Assembly (NCBI GenBank): GCA_019347795.1
Contig: JAHWKS010000240.1
Span: 1-7,531 of the forward strand
Source of the DNA: Planctomycetota bacterium
GTDB lineage: Bacteria > Planctomycetota > Planctomycetia > Pirellulales > Pirellulaceae
DNA length: 7,531 bases
Direction: 5' to 3'
The notes under the pieces are model-generated. The model was given only the letters and a program-made list of their open reading frames with translations, did no database searches and had not been told where the DNA came from. The position numbers were made by a program, and so were the translations under genes. This document shows, in pieces, positions 1-5,920 of this stretch. Each line of letters starts with the position of its first letter. The first letter of the stretch is position 1.

Positions 1-177
1 GTCAGCAGTGCGGAACATATATTTGATGTGCATTGGGCAGTCGCCGAATCCGCGATCTCCGGAAAACTGTTTTAGCGTCACAGTTGCAATTGCACGTTCG
101 CCGCAGCGAAGTGCAGGTCGATGGTCGGTTGTAATTATACCACCGAGTCGTGTTTCAATGCCGCCGTTGTGCTCCAT
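1..177 (-). CDS. Unrecognised protein, N-terminal 59 residues, runs off the left edge
   Basis: On the minus strand an ATG at 177-175 opens a frame that stays free of stops to the window edge, giving 59 residues that begin MEHNGGIETRLGGI. The other two minus-strand frames of this stretch are broken or of improbable composition. The visible part has a believable globular mix (IATVTLKQF, then GFGDCPMHIKYMF) with no signal peptide and no membrane segment. I do not recognise the family. No Shine-Dalgarno site precedes the ATG. Third codon positions are less GC-rich than in the genes further right, which could mean an acquired gene or a false call. It is divergent from the exchanger gene at 763. 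A competing plus-strand frame (8-229) is rich in Ser, Pro, Arg and Cys and looks like a shadow. Confidence 0.45.
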   Translation of the reverse strand, partial: MEHNGGIETRLGGIITTDHRPALRCGERAIATVTLKQFSGDRGFGDCPMHIKYMFRTAD

Positions 178-440
178 GTGTTGCGTCTGCTGTCCGGGCA
201 GTTCTCAATATTGGATTGAAGTGTCTTGATTCGGATGTTTCGACAGACCTGTCTAAAGCGGCTCCCGGTCGGCCTAAGTGAAATTCGGCCGGGAAATTGG
301 ATTGGCCGTAAAACGCCGCTTCAACCGGGATTATGGCGCCTCCGCGCAATCGATGCAAATGACTTAGGCGGACCGGCGGACCGGTCGGTCCGATCAGCGC
401 TGCCACGCTCCCGCTCGGACTTGGCCGAGAGGAGGCCGCT
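178..440. other. Gene-free stretch, no supported feature
   Basis: I see no convincing gene here. All open frames are arginine- and serine-rich shadows. The only local structure is a 7-bp inverted repeat, CGGACCG at 377-383 and CGGTCCG at 386-392, with a 2-base loop. A 5-bp CGGCC/GGCCG pair lies around 275-300. Neither is followed by a T-run. The stretch lies between the leftward gene starting at 177 and the integrase relict, and probably carries the leftward gene's promoter, which I cannot place. Confidence 0.4.
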
Positions 441-560
441 GATTTCCTCCACGTAGCGGCGAATCCAGCCCGCGTACGCTTCCTCCGTGCGGCGGCTGTA
501 GTGACGCATGCGGAGGATCTCGATCGTGCGGTCGTAGAGACGCGGACCAGCCCGATCGGG
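441..560 (-). pseudogene. Relict of an integron-integrase-type tyrosine recombinase, N-terminal DNA-binding domain only
   Basis: Read on the minus strand, this stretch encodes RLYDRTIEILRMRHYSRRTE followed by EAYAGWIRRYVEE. This closely resembles the SAM-like N-terminal (core-binding) domain of integron and phage integrases, which typically reads RxRHYSxRTExAYxxWIRRF. After the RYVEE helix the frame turns into Arg/Ser-rich sequence and ends at 321. None of the expected continuation (the FHGxRHP loop, the second half of the binding domain, the catalytic R, H, R, Y set) is found in any frame. Upstream the frame stays open to 797 but shows nothing recognisable. This is best read as a truncated remnant of an old recombinase. 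Assignment rests on one motif of about 35 residues, from memory of the family. Confidence 0.5.
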
Positions 561-762
561 ATCTCTGTCAAGCCGGTGGAGAGAATTTCTATCCCGCACT
601 CTGATCCCCAAGGGCGGACCCTGCGCCACACCGATTCCCGTAAGGCGCGTTTCGGCGTCGCCGAAGCGGAGGAGTTCCACGCCCATGCGGTCCATGAGGG
701 AGAGATAGAGGCTACAGAGCTTGCGGTTCCCGTCGTCTTGGTCGAAGGTATTTAATAACCCC

Positions 763-1818
763 ATGCTCAATTTCCGCGGACTTTCGTTGCCCGCCAATGC
801 TGCGGTCTTTACGGTCGCGTCGCTGCTCGTCTGGTTCGCCGGCGCGCGACTCTCGGTTTATGCAGACGCCATCGCAGAACGCAAGGCGTTGGGGCGAGCT
901 TTTGTTGGGGCGTTGTTCCTGGGAGTCGTCACCTCGCTTCCGGAGATCGCCACGACGGTCACCGCATCCGCGCTCGGCAACGCGCCGCTGGCGGTGAATA
1001 ACCTGTTGGGAAGCGTGGTGATGCAGTTCGTCGTGCTGGCGGTGATCGATCTCCTGTTTGTCCGCGGCGCCCTGACATTCTTTGCGCCCAAACCCGTCCT
1101 CCTGTTGAGCGGCGTTTTGCTGGCTTTGCAGTTGGCGCTTGCGGCGGCGGCGATCGCGGCCGGGGACCTTGCCTTCTTGGGGCGTGTGGGGTTGTGGCCG
1201 GTGCTGCTCGCATCCGTCTACGCGGGCTCGGTCTATTTTCTCTATCACTACGAGGGGCGAAAGCGTTGGGCGCCGGTCGATGTCCCGGATGAAAGCTACA
1301 AGGACCGTCGCGCAGGCTCCGAAGTTTTGCCGAAGGCCGAACAGCACTCGACGCGGCGTCTTTACCTGCTGTTCTGCGCGAACTCGCTCCTAGTGGTTGC
1401 GGCGGGATGGGCGATTTCCTCCACCGGCGACGCACTCGCCCTGCAGACCGGCCTGGGGAGCGGCTTTCTCGGCGCCACGCTGCTGGCCTTGGCTACCTCG
1501 CTGCCCGAAGTAAGCACCACCTACGGCGCCGTGAAAGTCGGCGCTTACACGATGGGCGTGGCGAACATCTTTGGAACCAACGCGCTAGGCGTCGCTCTGC
1601 TGTTTCCTGCGGACATCGTCTACGGCGAAGGTCCGATCATCGCCGCCGTCGGGCCCGCGGAAATCTTCCTCTGCGCGCTGGGCATCGTCCTGACCTGCCT
1701 GTTTCTCTGGGGCATGCTGGAGCGCCGCAATCGCACCGTGTTGCGGATGGGCGTCGATTCCGCCCTCGTTCTTGCGGCCTGGATGGGCGGCGTCGCGGTG
1801 CTGTATTCGATTACGTGA
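763..1818 (+). CDS. CaCA-family sodium/calcium exchanger-like membrane protein
   Basis: Complete gene of 351 residues, almost entirely hydrophobic, about ten predicted membrane segments, located in the inner membrane. Family members exchange Ca2+ (or another cation) for Na+ or H+. The two inverted alpha-repeats that define the family are present. The first has TSLPE at residues 57-61 and NNLLGS at 79-84; the second has TSLPE at 245-249 and ANIFGTN at 267-273. Both ion-binding glutamates (TSLPE) are therefore kept. A charged cytoplasmic loop spans about residues 163-200. The usual GSNIFN tail of each repeat is altered (GSVVMQ and GTNALG), so the transported ion is uncertain. I chose ATG 763 over the in-frame TTG at 721, because the extra 14 residues look non-coding. 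There is no clear Shine-Dalgarno site. An AT-rich TATTTAATAA at 749-758 could be a -10 element giving an almost leaderless transcript. Confidence 0.93.
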   Translation: MLNFRGLSLPANAAVFTVASLLVWFAGARLSVYADAIAERKALGRAFVGALFLGVVTSLPEIATTVTASALGNAPLAVNNLLGSVVMQFVVLAVIDLLFVRGALTFFAPKPVLLLSGVLLALQLALAAAAIAAGDLAFLGRVGLWPVLLASVYAGSVYFLYHYEGRKRWAPVDVPDESYKDRRAGSEVLPKAEQHSTRRLYLLFCANSLLVVAAGWAISSTGDALALQTGLGSGFLGATLLALATSLPEVSTTYGAVKVGAYTMGVANIFGTNALGVALLFPADIVYGEGPIIAAVGPAEIFLCALGIVLTCLFLWGMLERRNRTVLRMGVDSALVLAAWMGGVAVLYSIT

Positions 1819-1965
1819 GAGCGCCCTCCCCTGCGCCTATCAATGCAAGCCTGCGTTGTGAAACGCCGGTCGCCCAATCCGCAAAATCGGTTCAAGTCGC
1901 AAAGTTGCGCGGCCGATAAGCGGGAGAGCGGATTTTCTCGTTTTACCGTTTGCCCCCTTCGGCCG

Positions 1966-2517
1966 ATGATCTCACCCGGACTTGCGGCGCTGGCCGCGCC
2001 GTTGGCAGGCGCCGTGGCGTCGGCCGCCGCCGATGCCGTGCGCGGCGTCGATTCGGCGTTCGGCAAGTTGCTCCGAGGGGACCACAAGGCGACTCCGTCC
2101 CCGAACGCGGCCGGAGCAAACGCGGGAACGCTCGATGCGGCCGCGCTCCAGGACCGCTTCGACCAACTCTTGAAGCAGTTCCGCAGTCAGGCGTCGGCTC
2201 GGCTATCGGAGGCGGGTGTCGACGTTGAGTCAGGCGTGGTCTTGGAGAGCGACGTCCTGGGCGAACTTCGCGTCGTCGGCCCTGGCGCCCAGGCGGCGCA
2301 GATGGAAGGGATCCTCGGCGATGACGCAAGTCTGGTCGCGGCATTCGATGAGCTGCGAGAAGTCCATCGCGAATTGTCTCGCCAACGACGGGCGGAAGAG
2401 TTGGACCACTTATACGACCTGGATCCAAACGCGGCGTGGCGAGCCGATGAGGGATCGACGCTCGACGAACCCGCGTTTCGCGTGACGTTGACGAAAGACC
2501 CGCTGATGCGCGGCTAA
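1966..2517 (+). CDS. Hypothetical 183-residue protein, unrecognised
   Basis: Open frame with coding-like composition. The first 40 residues are alanine-rich and mildly hydrophobic (MISPGLAALAAPLAGAVASA), possibly an amphipathic helix or a weak secretion signal. Then come a polar linker and a helical part around residues 63-83 (LQDRFDQLLKQF). A likely beta-rich core has VVLESDVLGELRVVGPG at about 95-111, followed by helices with ELREVHRELSRQRRAEEL near 131-148. I recall uncharacterised planctomycete proteins with a similar mix, but cannot name a function. The ATG at 1966 is preferred because upstream residues back to the ATG at 1843 look like translated intergenic sequence. No Shine-Dalgarno site is seen. 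It lies 147 bases after the exchanger and converges on purM, so it probably has its own promoter. Confidence 0.65.
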   Translation: MISPGLAALAAPLAGAVASAAADAVRGVDSAFGKLLRGDHKATPSPNAAGANAGTLDAAALQDRFDQLLKQFRSQASARLSEAGVDVESGVVLESDVLGELRVVGPGAQAAQMEGILGDDASLVAAFDELREVHRELSRQRRAEELDHLYDLDPNAAWRADEGSTLDEPAFRVTLTKDPLMRG

Positions 2518-2581
2518 GGGTCGCTCGAGAAATAACTATCGTTCGAGCTTACCCCGCCCCACCCGGCCGCTACCGCGTCCG

Positions 2582-2601
2582 ACCTCCCCACAAGGGGAGG
2601 T
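2582..2601. terminator. Perfect 8-bp hairpin between convergent genes
   Basis: ACCTCCCC (2582-2589), loop ACAA, GGGGAGGT (2594-2601). It lies 65 bases after the stop of the 1966-2517 gene and 13 bases beyond the purM stop, so it can serve transcripts from both sides. No proper T-run follows on either strand, so it may instead be an RNA-stabilising stem or a copy of a dispersed intergenic palindrome. Sequences of the type CCTCCCC-loop-GGGGAGG recur between genes in many GC-rich bacteria. Confidence 0.5.
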
Positions 2602-2613
2602 TAAGGACCCTAA

Positions 2614-3672
2614 TTAGCGCCACACGGCCTCGCCGGCGCCATCCGCGATTTCGCCGATGGGCCAACTCTCAAGGTGGTGCTCGGCCAGGATCTCCTGGAT
2701 TGTCCGCTGGAAGTGCGGGTTGAACACCAGCGCCAGTCCCACGCCGCAGTTGAACACCCGCTCCATCTCGTCCTCGGCAATGTCCCCCAGCGATTGTAGC
2801 CACGGGAAAACCGGCGGGACAGGCCAGCTCCCCCGCTTCAACCGCGCCTCAACATTGGGGGGCAGGATGCGGCTAAGATTCTCCTGCAGTCCGCCGCCCG
2901 TGATGTGCGCTACGCCGTGGACGACTCGCCGCCCGGGGTACGATCGGAGAATCTTCCGCACGGGCTGGGCGTAGATGCGAGTCGGCGTGAGGAGCGCTTC
3001 GCTCACCGTGTGGCCGAGCTGACCAATGTGCTGCTCCGGGTCGAGCCCCGCTTTCTCGAACACCACCTTTCGCACGAGGCTGTAGCCGTTGGAATGCAGT
3101 CCGCTGGAGGCGACCCCCAGCACCACGTCGCCGGGAGCAATGGCCCTGCCGTCGATGACCTGCCGCCGCTCGGCCACGCCCACGCAGAAGCCGGCCAGGT
3201 CGTATTCGCCGGAGCGGTAGACGTCGGGCATGATCGCCGTCTCGCCCCCGAGCAGCGCGCAGTCGGCCTCGAGGCAGCCATTGCTGATTCCTTCGACGAT
3301 CTGCTCCAGCACGGCCGGATCGTCCTGGGCCATCGCCACGTAGTCGAGGAAGAACAGCGGCTCAGCCCCGCAGCAGAGGGCGTCATTGACGCACATCGCC
3401 ACGAGGTCGATTCCGATCGTGTTGTGCACGCCAGCGAGCTGCGCCACCTTAAGCTTCGTGCCCACGCCGTCGGTGCAAGACACCAGCACCGGCTCGCGGT
3501 AATTGCGGCGGAAAAGGCGATTATCAAAGTCGAGCTGAAACAGCCCCGCGAACCCGCCTTCCAGCTCCAGGACCCGCGGCGAGAACGTGCGCCGCATCAG
3601 CCGCGGCAATCGCGACATCGACTCGCGATACACGTCCAGATCGAGTCCGGCGTCTTTGTAGGTGGTGGGCAT
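2614..3672 (-). CDS. purM: Phosphoribosylformylglycinamidine cyclo-ligase (AIR synthetase)
   Basis: Complete 352-residue cytoplasmic enzyme of the normal family length. It catalyses the fifth step of purine synthesis: ATP-dependent closure of FGAM to aminoimidazole ribonucleotide. Hallmarks in order are YKDAGLDLD (residues 4-12), TDGVGTK (67-73), GIDLVAMCVND (87-97), GGETAIMP (142-149), GLHSNGYS (191-198), LLTPTRIY (227-234), HITGGGLQENL (256-266) and FNCGVGL (307-313). This covers both halves of the PurM ATPase fold, with the N-terminal nucleotide loop and the C-terminal domain intact. The ATG at 3672-3670 is chosen because MPTTYKDAG matches the usual family start. The frame stays open upstream to 3849, but that part is non-homologous and would run close to the tRNA. 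No Shine-Dalgarno site is seen. It stands alone here, without other pur genes. It is a housekeeping gene and anchors the left side as chromosome. Confidence 0.97.
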   Translation of the reverse strand: MPTTYKDAGLDLDVYRESMSRLPRLMRRTFSPRVLELEGGFAGLFQLDFDNRLFRRNYREPVLVSCTDGVGTKLKVAQLAGVHNTIGIDLVAMCVNDALCCGAEPLFFLDYVAMAQDDPAVLEQIVEGISNGCLEADCALLGGETAIMPDVYRSGEYDLAGFCVGVAERRQVIDGRAIAPGDVVLGVASSGLHSNGYSLVRKVVFEKAGLDPEQHIGQLGHTVSEALLTPTRIYAQPVRKILRSYPGRRVVHGVAHITGGGLQENLSRILPPNVEARLKRGSWPVPPVFPWLQSLGDIAEDEMERVFNCGVGLALVFNPHFQRTIQEILAEHHLESWPIGEIADGAGEAVWR

Positions 3673-3782
3673 GCGGGATAGTCGTGCAGATGTGGACGCA
3701 CTTTCGCCCCGGCGTCCTGCGGCCCAGTCTACGGCGTCCGCAACCATTTGCAACGGGACGACACGAGCGGCGAAAGCAGGGC

Positions 3783-3810
3783 TTGCTGGGCTTCGCCGCT
3801 GCGGTAGACT
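3783..3810 (+). promoter_or_regulatory. Possible sigma70-type promoter of the tRNA-Leu gene
   Basis: TTGCTG at 3783-3788 (three of six consensus bases), a 16-base spacer and TAGACT at 3805-3810 (four of six). Transcription would start about 35 bases before the tRNA, a normal 5' leader length for RNase P processing. The match is modest and is supported mainly by position. Confidence 0.3.
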
Positions 3811-3852
3811 AAGAAACTTGGCGCCCCCGCGGCTTCGGGCAAGCACCAATCG

Positions 3853-3937
<85 letters not shown>

Positions 3938-3985
3938 CTTTGCGGCGCAAGGGTTTACGTCGCGGCTTGCTTCTCCAGCCTCTCC

Positions 3986-3991
3986 TATAAT
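3986..3991 (+). promoter_or_regulatory. Perfect -10 hexamer TATAAT upstream of the integrase
   Basis: TATAAT lies 49 bases after the tRNA and 123 bases before the integrase ATG, in otherwise GC-rich sequence. A -35 at standard distance is poor: TTGCTT at 3967-3972 is only 13 bases away, and TTTACG at 3954-3959 is 26 bases away. It would therefore be weak or need an activator. A start near 3998-4000 would give a leader of about 115 bases that contains the near-repeats and the branched structure. Confidence 0.4.
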
Positions 3992-4000
3992 AGATCGCCG

Positions 4001-4021
4001 GTGACACAATAGTAACACATT
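4001..4021 (+). repeat. Two 10-base near-repeats spaced 11 bases apart
   Basis: GTGACACAAT (4001-4010) and GTAACACATT (4012-4021) match at 8 of 10 positions. With an 11-base step they face the same side of the helix. They lie just downstream of the TATAAT and between the tRNA and the integrase. This is where integrase arm-type sites, excisionase sites or an operator would be expected. GATCG (3993-3997) and CGATC (4025-4029) flank them as an inverted pair. No protein can be assigned. Confidence 0.35.
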
Positions 4022-4037
4022 GGTCGATCATGTTGCA

Positions 4038-4104
4038 CCGTGTGGCAAACCCGGACGGGCGTCCGCTCCGGGTTGCATTTCCCAAATGTCCTCCTGCCAC
4101 ACGG
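4038..4104 (+). promoter_or_regulatory. 67-base branched leader (three-way junction) before the integrase
   Basis: The closing stem P1 is CCGTGTGGCA (4038-4047) with TGCCACACGG (4095-4104), 10 perfect pairs. Inside it, with no unpaired base between, hairpin P2 has AACCCGGA (4048-4055) with TCCGGGTT (4067-4074), extended by CGG/CCG around loop GCGT with one bulged C at 4066, giving 11 pairs. Directly after it, hairpin P3 has GCATTT (4075-4080) with AAATGT (4084-4089) and loop CCC, 6 pairs including one G-U. CCTCC (4090-4094) remains unpaired at the junction. In all, 54 of 67 bases pair. P1 ends on the GG of the integrase Shine-Dalgarno site. It could be a translational control element of the integrase mRNA, or a structured recombination or mobile DNA element. 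I know no named RNA family with this shape here. Confidence 0.6.
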
Positions 4105-4106
4105 AG
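4103..4106 (+). promoter_or_regulatory. Shine-Dalgarno GGAG deciding the integrase start
   Basis: GGAG ends 8 bases before the ATG at 4115, ideal spacing, and supports that start over the in-frame GTG at 4040. Its first two Gs are paired in the closing stem of the leader structure, so ribosome access would depend on that stem opening. Confidence 0.6.
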
Positions 4107-4114
4107 CAAATCGC

Positions 4115-5512
4115 ATGGCCAGCCTTGCCAGCCTTGCCAGCAAGGACGGCGTCTTTCTCGTCCGGTTCCGCTATGCCGGACGCGAGTACAAAAAGTCCCT
4201 GAAGACCCGCAGCCGCGACGACGCGAAGGCCGCGGTCGCGATCGTGGAGGTGACGATCCATCGCCTGCTCACCGGGCAAATCACGGCGCCGCTTGGCGTT
4301 GACCGGAGGGATTTCATTGTCAGCGGCGGAACGCTGACGGCCCCTGCTGAGAAACCCGCCGAGGAGACGCCGACCCCGCCCCCTCCCTTCGCGGAGCTGA
4401 TGGAACGGTACCTCGCATACCAGGAACTCAAGATCGCGGAGTCCTACCGCGCCTCGCAAGCAATTCACCTGCGGCACCTCAAACGCCACCTGGGCTCGCG
4501 CGCGGATCTGGCCTGCGATTGCATTACGCAGGATCACCTGGACAGCTTCATCCAAGCTCGGTCGAAGATTCGGGACGCAAGCACCGTCTGCCGGGAACGG
4601 AACACGCTTCGCCAATTCTTTCGTTGGGCGGTTGCCAAGAAGCACCTGGAAGCTTCGCCGGCCGAGGGCCTGGAGCCGATCAAGGCAGGTGTGGACTTGC
4701 CACGTTTTCACACCGTCGCCGAGGTGGAGCAGATCCTGAAGCGAGGCGGGTTAACTGATGAGCAGGCTTCCAACCTCTGGAACTGCATCTACCTTGCGCC
4801 GGAGGAGATCGCCGATCTGCTCAAGACCGTACGAGAGAAGGCGGCCGAGGAGACTTCCTTCATGCTCCATGCGATCCCCGCCTACACCGGCATGCGCCGG
4901 GGCGAACTGCTCCGGCTCCGCTGGGTGGACGTCGACTTTGACCACCGCTGTGTCACGGCCCGCAGCCGTAAGCAGTCACGCACCCGCAAAGAAACCTCGC
5001 GGCAGATCGACATGCACCCGTACCTCCGGCAAGAGCTGTTCGCTTGGCGCGCAGCGCGTCCCAAAGGGCAGTTCGTGATCTGCGACAAACAGACGCTGGA
5101 GCCGTACAATGCGGATAAGGCGAACCGGAATTTTTGGCAGCCGATGCGCGGCACAACGTGGTGCCTGGATTCGGCGAAGAACCACTTCAAGATTGGGTTT
5201 CATACCTATCGCCACAGCTTCGCGAGCAACCTCGCCGCGCTCGGCGTGGACCAGCGGATCATCGACGAGTGGATGGGGCATCAGACGGAGGAGATGCGGA
5301 AGCGTTACCGACATCTGTTTCCTAAGAGCAGGAGGTCCGCTATCGAAAGACTTTCATTCGCGGCGGCGATGAGCGAGGATAAGCAGCATCCATCGACGGC
5401 CCAACAGCCAAGCAGCGGTCCACGAAAGACCGGAGCATCAGGTGCCGGCGTGATTTCGGAGAATGGGCGGCGACCCGGAATATTCCTAGACACGCCGGCG
5501 GCCGGCAGTTGA
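4115..5512 (+). CDS. Tyrosine-type site-specific recombinase (phage/island integrase)
   Basis: Complete 465-residue enzyme that cuts and rejoins DNA at attachment sites through a 3'-phosphotyrosine. It starts MASLASLASKDG, a style I associate with planctomycete integrases. Residues 1-65 form the arm-type DNA-binding region with basic strands (VRFRYAGREYKKSLKTRSRD). A proline-rich linker (about 78-91) and the SAM-like core-binding domain (about 92-180) follow. The catalytic domain (about 200-405) has a full set: Arg in TGMRRGELL (R261), Lys in SRKQSRTRK (near 286-292), H363 and R366 in HTYRHSFASNL, H389 in WMGHQ, and nucleophile Y398 in KRYRHLF. A Ser/Pro/Gly-rich tail of about 60 residues after Y398 is longer than usual and probably disordered. 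It lies just downstream of tRNA-Leu on the same strand and probably integrates there. It appears active. Confidence 0.95.
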   Translation: MASLASLASKDGVFLVRFRYAGREYKKSLKTRSRDDAKAAVAIVEVTIHRLLTGQITAPLGVDRRDFIVSGGTLTAPAEKPAEETPTPPPPFAELMERYLAYQELKIAESYRASQAIHLRHLKRHLGSRADLACDCITQDHLDSFIQARSKIRDASTVCRERNTLRQFFRWAVAKKHLEASPAEGLEPIKAGVDLPRFHTVAEVEQILKRGGLTDEQASNLWNCIYLAPEEIADLLKTVREKAAEETSFMLHAIPAYTGMRRGELLRLRWVDVDFDHRCVTARSRKQSRTRKETSRQIDMHPYLRQELFAWRAARPKGQFVICDKQTLEPYNADKANRNFWQPMRGTTWCLDSAKNHFKIGFHTYRHSFASNLAALGVDQRIIDEWMGHQTEEMRKRYRHLFPKSRRSAIERLSFAAAMSEDKQHPSTAQQPSSGPRKTGASGAGVISENGRRPGIFLDTPAAGS

Positions 5513-5524
5513 AAACATTTTCAA
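5509..5524. repeat. Inverted repeat overlapping the integrase stop codon
   Basis: TTGAAAA (5509-5515), CA, TTTTCAA (5518-5524): 7 perfect pairs that include the TGA stop at 5510-5512. A GC-rich outer pair, CGGCC (5499-5503) with GGCCG (5528-5532), could extend it with internal loops. No T-run follows, so it is not a classical terminator. It could act in 3' end formation or as a protein-binding dyad. Confidence 0.4.
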
Positions 5525-5551
5525 GGTGGCCGGGGGAACGCCCAGCTAATT

Positions 5552-5567
5552 CCTGGGACGGCCCAGG
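5552..5567. repeat. Hairpin in the spacer after the integrase
   Basis: CCTGGG (5552-5557), loop ACGG, CCCAGG (5562-5567), 6 perfect pairs. An upstream CCCAG at 5541-5545 can compete for CTGGG, so two mutually exclusive folds are possible. It lies 40 bases after the integrase stop. The rest of the spacer to 5754 shows only a 27-codon frame (5621-5704) and a 7-codon frame (5707-5730), neither convincing. Confidence 0.35.
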
Positions 5568-5754
5568 CAGGATCAGAGGCCACCGCCGCCTTCAATTGCA
5601 CTGGCGCGAAAAAAACCAGCATGAAAATCGGGCTCGACTTTGCGACTCCATTGCCCATATCCGGTTTCCGGCTTCCCGCCACACCCAAGAAGGAGCTACG
5701 CTGAAAATGATTCCAAGGACTTGCGATTAGCGAAGAGCGGAGGGATTTACCGTC

Positions 5755-5910
5755 TTGGCCCGCCACGATGAAATAGACGGCGAGACTGCAACTAGATTTC
5801 GCGTGCTGAAGGAAACGGCAAAACAGCTAGCCTTCGGACACGAGTTGCCGTACGACCGCGTCCTAGTGGCTAGTCTGCCTCACACGGATTGCCGAGGGGC
5901 TTACCGATGA
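5755..5910 (+). CDS. Short TTG-start reading frame, 51 residues, or the front of a frameshifted gene
   Basis: A strong GGAGGG (5739-5744) sits 10 bases before a TTG at 5755, followed by 51 codons to TGA at 5908-5910. The residues look coding: ARHDEIDGETATRFRVLKET, then AKQLAFGHELPYDRVLVASL. I do not recognise it. The reading frame of the next gene (5921) is open back to 5867 and reads RIAEGLTDDRTE just upstream of its ATG. A shift of one base near 5882-5888 would therefore join the two smoothly (...VLVASLPHT/IAEGLTDD...). It is either a small protein translated ahead of and coupled to the next gene, or the true N-terminus of that gene separated by a frameshift. Confidence 0.4.
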   Translation: MARHDEIDGETATRFRVLKETAKQLAFGHELPYDRVLVASLPHTDCRGAYR

Positions 5911-5920
5911 TCGCACGGAG

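Noticed and set aside
377..392. CGGACCG-GT-CGGTCCG palindrome
   Set aside because: A 2-base loop and GC-rich context without a T-run or a nearby start; no function can be argued.
1407..1919. 170-codon plus-strand frame within and beyond the exchanger
   Set aside because: Arg/His-rich shadow of the exchanger's reading frame, with no independent start signal.
2905..3681. 258-codon plus-strand frame antisense to purM
   Set aside because: Mirror of the GC-rich purM codons; His/Val/Glu-rich composition and no recognisable domain.
3673..3849. 59-residue N-terminal extension of purM
   Set aside because: PurM proteins begin near the YKDAG motif. The extension is Arg/Ser/Ala-rich and overlaps the likely tRNA promoter region.
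3938..3952. CTTTGC-GGC-GCAAGG hairpin just after the tRNA as a terminator
   Set aside because: Short stem with a wobble pair and a 3-base loop, followed only by GTTT; too weak to call.
4038..4104. Integron attC site
   Set aside because: The GTTRRRY/RYYYAAC core pairs expected of attC are absent, and there is no cassette array.
4040..4114. 25-residue upstream extension of the integrase from GTG 4040
   Set aside because: It would start inside the closing stem of the leader, lacks a Shine-Dalgarno site, and the residues do not look like an integrase N-terminus; ATG 4115 has GGAG at ideal spacing.
5621..5704. 27-codon frame starting MKIGLDFATPLP
   Set aside because: No Shine-Dalgarno site, proline-rich with no fold expected, and no recognised relative.
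5707..5730. Seven-codon frame MIPRTCD with AAGGAG upstream, as a leader peptide
   Set aside because: No repeated regulatory codons and no clear downstream attenuator; frames this short are common by chance.
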